Assembly (NCBI RefSeq): GCF_947494125.1 | Contig: NZ_CANLTU010000017.1 | Coordinates: 1 to 50,583 of the forward strand | From: an uncultured Tenacibaculum sp. | GTDB lineage: Bacteria; Bacteroidota; Bacteroidia; Flavobacteriales; Flavobacteriaceae | DNA length: 50,583 nt | Direction: 5' to 3' | Shown here: positions 16,224 to 22,368 of the stretch, one piece after another | Layout of the letters: the number at the start of each line of letters is the position of its first letter | How positions within the stretch are numbered: the stretch's first letter is position 1 | The notes under the pieces: generated by a model | What the model saw: only the letters and a program-made list of their open reading frames with translations | Database searches by the model: none | What the model was told of the DNA's origin: nothing | Translations under genes and position numbers: made by a program

Positions 16224-16301
16224 TGGTAAAATACCCCCTCGGAGAAGAAATCTTCAGTTTCTTGTTCAAGGGGCGACTGAGGTTCGATTCCTCATATTGC
16301 A
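16210..16301 (+). ncRNA. tRNA-like structure with a 29-nt anticodon loop
   Basis: GCAGTA (16210-16215) pairs with TATTGC (16295-16300). TA then leads to a D-arm-like GTTTAATGGTAAAAT, as in Bacteroidota tRNA-Gly. CCCCT (16235-16239) pairs with AGGGG (16269-16273) as an anticodon-type stem. After CGAC a perfect T arm follows: TGAGG, loop TTCGATT, CCTCA (16278-16294). The anticodon loop has 29 bases instead of 7 and contains its own hairpin, AAGAAAT...GTTTCTT. No anticodon can be assigned and CCA is not encoded. It may be a pseudo-tRNA, a decoy or target RNA, or a tRNA with an inserted hairpin. It overlaps the end of the HEPN gene. Confidence 0.6.
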
Positions 16302-16313
16302 CTAAAAAATAAA

Positions 16314-16387
16314 GCTGGTAACAAAGTGTATAGTGCATAGCTACCCTTCGGGATAGCTACGACACCATACACCAACCGTTGGCAAAC
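16314..16387 (+). other. Short attC-like recombination site f (about 74 bp)
   Basis: The left core is GCTGGTAAC (16314-16322) and the right core GTTGGCAAAC (16378-16387). GTGTAT (16326-16331) pairs with ATACAC, and ATAGCTACCC pairs with GGATAGCTA around a TTCG loop. This is a compact, nearly ideal attC fold. Confidence 0.8.
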
Positions 16388-16396
16388 ATTAAAAAA

Positions 16397-16990
16397 ATGA
16401 ATTGGAAAGAAGCATATAATGTACCATCAAAAGAATATAAATGCGGGTTCTGCGAAAGAGAAATTGCATCTGAACTTGGATTTACTGCAATCGGAACAGT
16501 AAGTGCCAATAAACACGGAAGGCACGAATCTTATGAAGGAATTAAAGGCAGTATTTATATATGCTATAATTGTAAAAATCCAACATATTTTGACGAGGAT
16601 AATGAACAATATCCTGACACAAGTTTTGGGAATTTAATCAAGCACATAAAGGAAAAACAAGTCGAAGATTTATACCAAGAAGCTCGTAGATGTATGTCTT
16701 CACACTCATACACTTCGACAGTAATGTGCTGCCGAAAATTACTAATGAACATTTCAGTTAGCGAGGGAGCAAAAGAAGGTTTAAATTTTGTTGATTATGT
16801 CAACTATTTAAAAGATAAAAATTACATTCCACCAAACGGACTAAAATGGGTTGACGAAATAAGAAAACACGGAAATACGGCAAATCATAAAATCGTATTG
16901 AAAACAAAAGGCGAGGCTTTTAAAATATTATTATTTACAGAAATGCTTTTAAAATTCATTTACGAATTACCGAATATGATTAATGATTAA
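16397..16990 (+). CDS. DUF4145 protein with N-terminal zinc ribbon
   Basis: The product has 197 residues from the ATG at 16397. An in-frame TTG at 16379 lies inside the attC core and is unlikely to be used. A zinc ribbon is formed by C16/C19 and C56/C59. The C-terminal DUF4145 region (about 85-190) includes YQEARRCMSSHSYTSTVMCC and RKHGNTANH. DUF4145 is regarded as a HEPN relative often attached to restriction or defence proteins. Its cassette begins GTTGGCAAAC (16378), but no GTTTGCCAAC end follows; only a CCAAT remnant near 17011. This last cassette before the recombinase has lost its recombination site. Confidence 0.75.
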   Translation: MNWKEAYNVPSKEYKCGFCEREIASELGFTAIGTVSANKHGRHESYEGIKGSIYICYNCKNPTYFDEDNEQYPDTSFGNLIKHIKEKQVEDLYQEARRCMSSHSYTSTVMCCRKLLMNISVSEGAKEGLNFVDYVNYLKDKNYIPPNGLKWVDEIRKHGNTANHKIVLKTKGEAFKILLFTEMLLKFIYELPNMIND

Positions 16991-17039
16991 AAAACGACTT
17001 ACCAATAAAGAAATGTGGTGAAAAGCAAGTAATATTTAT

Positions 17040-17223
17040 TTAATTTTCATTCAAAGTTCTCCTATAAGTTTCATCATTTGTTAGTCCTGATTTTGCAATT
17101 GGAAATGCTTGTTTTAATGGCTTATTACAAACGGCTATTAATGCAAGTTTTTTACTCTTTCCTTTATTTTGCAACTATTTGTTCATAAATCTCTCTATAC
17201 CCTTTGATATATTTGTAAGCATT
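17040..17223 (-). pseudogene. IS110-family transposase, C-terminal remnant
   Basis: Read on the minus strand, one frame gives YKYIKGYREIYEQIVAK and, after a small frameshifting insertion, a second frame gives KSKKLALIAVCNKPLKQAF and ETYRRTLNEN before TAA. This is the familiar end of IS110/IS116-type transposases (KLALIAVCNKLLKQAF). Only about 60 codons remain. The 5' side stops where GCAAC-box copy 5 begins, so that element may have landed in the relic. Confidence 0.75.
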
Positions 17224-17226
17224 AAA

Positions 17227-17508
17227 ACTATAGTTATAAGTAACTTTCGGAAAACATTCTGTTGCACTTTGTTGCTGATTGTTGCATCTTGTTGCAACAG
17301 TCAGCAATAAAAATGCAACAGTTTAGCAACAAAAACATGCTTGTTGCAACAATCAGCAACAAAGTGCAACAAAACTGTTGCAAAAATATTTTAAAGAGGA
17401 ATCTATGCAACCTCCTATAAATACTAGAGTTTCTCAAACTGTTGCAACAACTCTGTTGCAGTTTGCAACAAAACTGTTGCAAGAAAAAACAGACTAATTT
17501 ATACTATA
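17227..17508 (+). repeat. GCAAC-box element, copy 5
   Basis: It begins CTATAGTTATAAGTAACTTT and ends GACTAATTTATACTATAG; both ends carry CTATAGT-like termini facing inward, so they are short terminal inverted repeats. The length is 282 bp. The interior is filled with GTTGC/GCAAC boxes, with the core region near 17385-17435. It lies between the IS110 relic and the recombinase gene. From 17509 to 17718 the sequence is AT-rich with nothing recognised. Confidence 0.8.
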
Positions 17509-17718
17509 GGTTTCAAGATTTTGAAAAGCATTAAAATGATATTTTTCTTTATGAGTACAAAACTTCATGTTTGAAAGAGTACTAAATAATAGGTTTATTT
17601 TAGTATTATACTCAAGTTTGTACTAGTGTTAATTAACTGCCTATTAGGTCTTTGTGTGTTTTTATTTCAATTAGAGTACAATGAGTATAGTTTTTTGAAA
17701 AATAATCTCGTTAGTAGT

Positions 17719-18912
17719 TTAGTTTATTATATCATCCATGTTGTTGATTTCTTCATTCATAATACTATCAACTATATGTACATAAATCATTGTCTCTCTA
17801 ATATTCGAATGGCCTAATATTTTTTGTAAATTTTCAATTCTTCCTCCTTTAATTAAAAAGTTTGTGGCAAAACTATGACGAGAAACATGAAAAGTAATGT
17901 TCTTTTTAATTCCACAAGCGCCAGCAATAAATTTCAATTCTCTATTTATATGCTCATTGGTGTAGGATCCATTGAATTCGTTATTGCTATTTATAAATTT
18001 TTTTGCAGATTCATTTAATTTAATTTTTTGAAATTTCCCTGTTTTTTCTGATTGAAACGCAAGGAAGTTTCCGATGATATTTTTATCAGATATGTTTTGT
18101 ATGTCGGATATCCTTAATCCGGTAAAGCAAGAAAATAGAAAACGATCTAAAATATTTTTTCGAGCTTTAAAAATGAATTTAGATTCTCTATACTCGTATA
18201 AGATTTTAATTTCCTCAGGAGTTAAGAAGGTTCTATCTCCTTTGAATGATTTTACAGTAATATCATCAAATTTTAATTCGGTTCTAATGCCTTTTTTATT
18301 AGCAATGTGTAGGAATTTTTTAAAGTTTTTTAGGGTTGTTTGAATTGTAGTGTCCTTGTTTTTTAATTTTTTCTTACAGTGAATTATTAATTCATTAATA
18401 AGGTCATTATTTATTTCTTGAAATAGAATTGAATTTTTGAATTTCTTTAATTTAGTGATGGTTGAAAGTTGCTGTCTATAAGTTCCTTTAGCTAACGTGT
18501 TTTTTTGTTTTTCTAATTCTTTTTCACAAAATTTTATAAAATCAACTTTAGATGATGGGTTGTTTAAGTCCTCAAGTAGTTTTTCTAATGTTAAATATGC
18601 TCCTGAAAGCCTATAATTTACAGCAATATGATTGATTTCGGCTAATTTTTGTCCTATTACAAGGTTGTTGTCCTTTACTTGTTGAGAGTTACCTTTTATC
18701 ACTTGTCTTTTTTCGTCAAATATTTTTGGGTTTACAAAAATATTAAGAGGTAAACGTTTTCTTTTTCCATCTAGAAATAATTGAATATACAGAGCACAGG
18801 TGCCGTCTATTCTTACGTAGTCCTTTTTTATGATGATTTTGTGTGTAAACTTCCCACTCATTTTCGTTGGGTAGTTATGTGGGACGTATAATTTATTTGT
18901 ATGGATTTGCAT
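17719..18912 (-). CDS. Tyrosine recombinase (phage-integrase family)
   Basis: The product has 397 residues from the ATG at 18912; a TTG at 18951 would add 13 residues. An Arm-type DNA-binding region (about 19-100) is followed by a SAM-like core-binding domain (about 122-205) and the catalytic domain. Catalytic residues are all visible: R267 in FTGLRISD, K293 in EKTGK, H342 and R345 in HVSRH, H368 in LGHSN and Y377 in MIYVHI. It therefore looks active. It lacks the extra helix insertion typical of integron IntI and belongs to the large Bacteroidota integrase group. It sits between the cassette array and tRNA-Arg, pointing into the island, the standard position for an element integrase using a tRNA 3' end. 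Confidence 0.85.
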   Translation of the reverse strand: MQIHTNKLYVPHNYPTKMSGKFTHKIIIKKDYVRIDGTCALYIQLFLDGKRKRLPLNIFVNPKIFDEKRQVIKGNSQQVKDNNLVIGQKLAEINHIAVNYRLSGAYLTLEKLLEDLNNPSSKVDFIKFCEKELEKQKNTLAKGTYRQQLSTITKLKKFKNSILFQEINNDLINELIIHCKKKLKNKDTTIQTTLKNFKKFLHIANKKGIRTELKFDDITVKSFKGDRTFLTPEEIKILYEYRESKFIFKARKNILDRFLFSCFTGLRISDIQNISDKNIIGNFLAFQSEKTGKFQKIKLNESAKKFINSNNEFNGSYTNEHINRELKFIAGACGIKKNITFHVSRHSFATNFLIKGGRIENLQKILGHSNIRETMIYVHIVDSIMNEEINNMDDIIN

Positions 18913-18953
18913 AGCTGTAGATTTTCTTTTACAAACTTCTGTAAATGACAAAA

Positions 18954-18990
18954 ACTCAACGTTTTAGATTTTAATCTAAAAGCGTTGAGC
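18954..18990 (-). terminator. Hairpin terminator downstream of tRNA-Arg
   Basis: CTCAACG-TTTTAGATT and AATCTAAAA-CGTTGAG form a stem of about 15 pairs with one bulged base. On the minus strand it is followed by TTTTTG. It would end the tRNA transcript and insulate the recombinase gene. Confidence 0.75.
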
Positions 18991-19010
18991 TTTGCGTTTT
19001 TTATTATTTG

Positions 19011-19084
19011 TGACCTCGACAGGATTCAAACCTGTAACCTCTTGAGCCGTAATCAAGTGCGCTATTCAGTTGCGCCACGAGGCC
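19011..19084 (-). tRNA. tRNA-Arg (anticodon ACG)
   Basis: On the minus strand, GGCCTCG pairs with CGAGGTC (one G-U). The D arm has GCGC/GCGC stems. The anticodon stem CTTGA/TCAAG holds the loop TTACGGC, giving ACG. The T arm is ACAGG, TTTGAAT, CCTGT. The discriminator is A and CCA is not encoded. The 3' end faces the recombinase and cassette island, so it is the likely attachment site. Confidence 0.95.
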
Positions 19085-19096
19085 GTTTTGCGGGTG

Positions 19097-19104
19097 CAAA
19101 TATA
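19097..19104 (-). promoter_or_regulatory. Flavobacterial -7 element for tRNA-Arg
   Basis: On the minus strand TATATTTG exactly matches the TAnnTTTG consensus of Bacteroidota. It ends 12 bases before the tRNA 5' end. A TTG -33 box is not evident. Confidence 0.6.
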
Positions 19105-19161
19105 GGAATGTTTTTTAATTCTAGAAAATAAAAAAACAGTTTTTTTGAACTTTTATTTAAG

Positions 19162-19389
19162 TTATAAATTTAATTCCTCTTTAAAATCAGTAATTATTTT
19201 TTGAGCACCCTCAAAATCAGATTTATAGATAAATAAATTGCTAGAACCACCAGTGGTTCCAAAACCAGCAAGTCTTCCAGATTCTTTATCATCTTTTATT
19301 AAAGTAGCTATTTTAGCTTTATCAAGCAAGAAAGCAAGTCTGTTAGTTAAAATAGAAGTTCCAGTGTAAATTTTTATATGTTCTTTCAT
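19162..19389 (-). CDS. DUF2007-like small protein
   Basis: The product has 75 residues and matches the pattern of DUF2007 (putative signal-transducing) proteins: an initial IKIYTGTS strand, LLDKAKIATLIKDD, a GLAGFG-like glycine turn and FIYKSDFEGAQKIITDF. It is cytoplasmic; the family's role is not established. It sits outside the accessory island and is followed upstream by another small conserved gene on the same strand, 12 bases away. Confidence 0.75.
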   Translation of the reverse strand: MKEHIKIYTGTSILTNRLAFLLDKAKIATLIKDDKESGRLAGFGTTGGSSNLFIYKSDFEGAQKIITDFKEELNL

Positions 19390-19401
19390 AATTGTAAGAT
19401 T

Positions 19402-19554
19402 TTAATCCATCGAATTTATTGTTACAAAAGCACGCCATCCAATAATTGCTAATTGAAATTTAGATGCTTTAGAGATATCCAATTCTTTTTTAGTAAAAGA
19501 AGGTAAAAGGGCCTTGTTTAGTTTGGCTAAAAATTTAAACACTAGTTTTTTCAT
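19402..19554 (-). CDS. Small conserved flavobacterial protein, 50 aa
   Basis: The frame encodes MKKLVFKFLAKLNKALLPSF, continuing to FQLAIIGWRAFVTINSMD. I know close look-alikes from many flavobacterial genomes, where they are sometimes mislabelled as SsrA-binding protein; the sequence shows no SmpB fold and is far too short. It is basic and amphipathic with one hydrophobic stretch near 33-45. It is probably co-transcribed with the DUF2007-like gene. Confidence 0.7.
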   Translation of the reverse strand: MKKLVFKFLAKLNKALLPSFTKKELDISKASKFQLAIIGWRAFVTINSMD

Positions 19555-20084
19555 TGTAAGTTGATTCTATATCAAAAATACTGAAAAAATATTTAGTTTA
19601 AAATTCAAATTAATTAGGTTCACTTACAAATTTGAATAATTAAAAGAGTAAATATATAATTAGGGTAGCAATTTTTACAGCAATAATAATTAATTTTAGA
19701 GTGATAGCAATCATTAGTTTTAAGTGTTTTTGATTAGTTAAATTAGTTGATTTCTTAATTGTTTTTTAAATATATGAGAAAGCAAACTATAGCACCAAAA
19801 CTTTTATAGTGAATTAATTAATTTGAATTTTAAATTAAAGTTAAAAATGTCATTTCTGTTTTAATATGCAACTTTATTTTCTTCAAATTAGTTTAATTTT
19901 ATAACTTTTAAAGATGTTTATTGTTTTAAATTGAAATAAAATAAAGGGTTTTTTTTCTGTTTTTTAAAAAAGTAAAGGAAAGTAGATTTTTAAAAAGGTG
20001 TTTTTTATGGTTTAGATCTTTTATGAGATTTTAAAAAACAATTGTCAGTAAAAAAGAGGTAGCTATTTTATGGTGTTTTGATGC
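19555..20084. other. AT-rich intergenic region, no gene supported
   Basis: This region is long and AT-rich, with short open frames only. A 24-codon hydrophobic frame exists at 19640-19714 (minus), but nothing beyond hydrophobicity supports it. No repeats of the accessory-island families occur here, which marks the end of the island. Confidence 0.5.
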
Positions 20085-20116
20085 TTGTGTATTTCCGAGT
20101 CAAAACATTACCTTCG
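20085..20116 (+). promoter_or_regulatory. Promoter of the Ca2+/Na+ antiporter gene
   Basis: TTG (20085-20087) and TACCTTCG (20109-20116) are 21 bases apart, matching the Bacteroidota TTG/TAnnTTTG promoter with one difference. Transcription would begin near 20123, only about seven bases before the ATG at 20130. This rules out the in-frame TTG start at 20085. Confidence 0.65.
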
Positions 20117-20129
20117 CAAAAAAAAATAT

Positions 20130-21071
20130 ATGAGTTTCGTTTATTTAATACTCGGATTGCTATTATTGGTTCTTGGGGGAAATTGGTTGTTGAAAGCTGC
20201 AGTAGGATTATCTTTAAAACTTAATATACCAAAAATAGTAATTGGTATGACGGTAGTTTCTTTTGCTACTTCTGCACCAGAATTAATTGTAAGTGTTAAG
20301 TCGGCTTTAAATGGAGCAACAGGATTGGCAGTCGGAAATGTGATAGGATCAAATATAGCAAACATAGGTCTGGTATTAGGAATTACAGTAATTTTATCTA
20401 CAATAGAAGTTGAAAAAAGTTTTTATAAGACAGATTGGCCTGTAATGATGATTGCTTCTATGTTATTGTATTTTTTTATAGCTTTTGATAATATAATTCA
20501 GCGATATGAAGGTGTAATTTTATTTACTATGTTAATTGCATTTTTAATTTATTTATTACGTTTTCAAAAAACAGCAGTGGTAGATGAAATGCCTGAGGAT
20601 GATGAAGAGTTGCCACTGTATAAAATTGTACTATTTTTAGTAATAGGAGGTATAGGTTTATGGGGCGGTTCGGAACTTTTAATAGATGGAGCAATAACAA
20701 TGGCTAAGACTTTAGGAGTTAGTGAGGCTATTATTGGTGTAACCGTGGTTTCGGTAGGAACAAGTGTTCCTGAGTTAGCAGCGTCTATAATAGCGGTAAT
20801 GAAAAAAGAAAAAGCAATTTCTTTAGGGAATTTAATAGGATCTAATGTATTTAATATTTTAGCGGTATTAGGTATTACTTCAATGATAACGCCAGTAGAA
20901 GTAAAACCAGATGCATTAAGCTTAATAAATAACGACATCTATTGGATGTTAGCCATTTCATTTATAGTATTGCCATTGGTGTTTTTTCCAAAGAAATTAC
21001 GTTTAAACTGGAAAGATGGAATTGTTCTATTAGCTTCATACGTAGTGTTTATATATTTAACAATTTCATAG
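20130..21071 (+). CDS. CaCA-family Ca2+/Na+ antiporter (YrbG-like)
   Basis: The product has 313 residues in the inner membrane, with about ten hydrophobic helices. The two alpha repeats that define the cation/Ca2+ exchanger family are plain: GMTVVSFATSAPELIVS with GNVIGSNIANIGL in the first half, and GVTVVSVGTSVPELAASI with GNLIGSNVFNILA in the second. An acidic loop (PEDDEELP) joins the halves. It exchanges Na+ or H+ for Ca2+ and probably keeps cytosolic Ca2+ low. The start at 20130 is set by the promoter position. It is convergent with the glutamine synthetase II gene, sharing one terminator. Confidence 0.9.
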   Translation: MSFVYLILGLLLLVLGGNWLLKAAVGLSLKLNIPKIVIGMTVVSFATSAPELIVSVKSALNGATGLAVGNVIGSNIANIGLVLGITVILSTIEVEKSFYKTDWPVMMIASMLLYFFIAFDNIIQRYEGVILFTMLIAFLIYLLRFQKTAVVDEMPEDDEELPLYKIVLFLVIGGIGLWGGSELLIDGAITMAKTLGVSEAIIGVTVVSVGTSVPELAASIIAVMKKEKAISLGNLIGSNVFNILAVLGITSMITPVEVKPDALSLINNDIYWMLAISFIVLPLVFFPKKLRLNWKDGIVLLASYVVFIYLTIS

Positions 21072-21097
21072 GTGATATTTTATTTTAAATAAAGCAT

Positions 21098-21124
21098 AAA
21101 AAAGCCGCTATTAGCGGCTTTCTT
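21098..21124. terminator. Bidirectional terminator between antiporter and glnII
   Basis: AAAGCCGCT (21101-21109) and AGCGGCTTT (21113-21121) form a nine-pair stem with a three-base loop, flanked by A and T runs. It serves both convergent genes. Confidence 0.85.
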
Positions 21125-21153
21125 GTTGTTGTGTGTTGTGTTGTTGTGGAAAT

Positions 21154-22176
21154 TTATAAACTATCGCAAACTGGTTTTACAGTTTTTATAATTCTTGAGG
21201 CAATTTTATATGGGTCACCGTTTGATGCAGGTCTTCTGTCTTCTAAATAACCTTTCCAGCCACTTTCTACAGTTAAAATAGGAATACGGATAGAAGCACC
21301 TCTGTCTGAAATACCGTAACTAAAATCTGTAATAGAAGCAGTTTCATGTAAACCAGTTAAACGTTGGTCGTTGTGCGCGCCATAAATGTCAATATGTTCT
21401 TTGGTAACAGGTCTAAAAGCTTCACATACTTTCATGTAAATTTCTTTGGAACCACAAGTTCTTAAAACTTCATTAGAAAAGTTAGCGTGCATACCAGAAC
21501 CATTCCAGTCACCTTTAACAGGTTTTGGGTGGTACTCAATATAGTAGCCATATTGTTCAGTTAATCTGTCTAATAAATATCTAGCAACCCAAATTTCATC
21601 ACCAGCTTTTTTAGCACCTTTGGCAAATAATTGGAATTCCCATTGTCCAGAAGCAACCTCTTGGTTAATTCCTTCGAAATTTAATCCAGCATCAATACAT
21701 AAGTCAGCATGTTTTTCAACAAAGTCTCTACCATGCGTATTTCTTCCACCTACAGAGCAGTAGTACATACCTTGAGGTCCAGGATAACCACCTACAGGGA
21801 ATCCTAAAGGAAGTTGTGTCGTACGATCCATAATGAAATATTCTTGTTCGAAACCAAACCAAAAATCATTATCATCATCATTAATTGTTGCACGAGCATT
21901 TGATTCGTGAGGAGTTCCATCAGAATTCAAAACTTCAGTCATAACTATATAGCCATTAATACGAGTAGGATCTGGGTAAATAGCTACAGGTTTCAATATG
22001 CAATCAGAAGAGCCTCCTGAAGCTTGCTTTGTTGAAGATCCATCAAAAGACCAGTTTTTAATTTCGTTTAAAGTTCCTTGAAAATTGTCGTGATCTTCAA
22101 CTTTAGTTTTGCTTCTTAGGTTTTGTGTTGGTTTGTAACCATCTAACCAAATGTACTCTAACTTAATTTTAGCCAT
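21154..22176 (-). CDS. glnII: Glutamine synthetase, type II (eukaryote-like)
   Basis: The product has 340 residues, the short type II form, much shorter than GSI. Motifs: beta-grasp N terminus with WSFDGSST (the latch region), FWFGFEQEYFIMD with metal-binding glutamates, INQEVASGQWEFQ, NGSGMHANFS, and DRGASIRIP. It joins ammonia and glutamate using ATP in the cytoplasm. It is divergent from the type III enzyme, with 192 bases between. The upstream CATTTTTG on the minus strand is one base off the -7 consensus. Two unrelated GS enzymes side by side imply different ammonia or nitrogen conditions for each. Confidence 0.93.
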   Translation of the reverse strand: MAKIKLEYIWLDGYKPTQNLRSKTKVEDHDNFQGTLNEIKNWSFDGSSTKQASGGSSDCILKPVAIYPDPTRINGYIVMTEVLNSDGTPHESNARATINDDDNDFWFGFEQEYFIMDRTTQLPLGFPVGGYPGPQGMYYCSVGGRNTHGRDFVEKHADLCIDAGLNFEGINQEVASGQWEFQLFAKGAKKAGDEIWVARYLLDRLTEQYGYYIEYHPKPVKGDWNGSGMHANFSNEVLRTCGSKEIYMKVCEAFRPVTKEHIDIYGAHNDQRLTGLHETASITDFSYGISDRGASIRIPILTVESGWKGYLEDRRPASNGDPYKIASRIIKTVKPVCDSL

Positions 22177-22335
22177 GATAATATGAGAATATATTTTTTA
22201 GATTTAAATTCTTTGCAAAAATGAATATTTTATTTTAAGTATTAAAATTTTCAGGGGTTAAACTTTAAAAAGTTAACTTTAATTTAATTTAACCCTGTTT
22301 TTTTAGGGGGTGTTTACGGATTCATTAAAAATTTA

Positions 22336-22343
22336 TATTTTTG
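22336..22343 (+). promoter_or_regulatory. -7 element upstream of glnN
   Basis: TATTTTTG matches TAnnTTTG exactly and lies 25 bases before the ATG at 22369. The -33 side has TTTAC rather than a clear TTG. Confidence 0.5.
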
Positions 22344-22368
22344 CTACTGAATTTATACCATATATATA

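Noticed and set aside
16210..16301. A functional tRNA of known specificity
   Set aside because: The anticodon loop has 29 bases, no anticodon can be placed and the acceptor stem is one pair short, so only a tRNA-like call is justified.
17234..17482. Cys-rich 82-codon frame in GCAAC-box copy 5
   Set aside because: This is again a repeat product with no family or start signal.
17719..18912. The recombinase as a canonical integron integrase IntI
   Set aside because: The domain order and catalytic motifs are those of general Bacteroidota tyrosine recombinases, and I see no IntI-specific insertion near the third catalytic patch.
19640..19714. A 24-codon hydrophobic frame on the minus strand
   Set aside because: It is too short and unsupported; AT-rich DNA yields such frames often.
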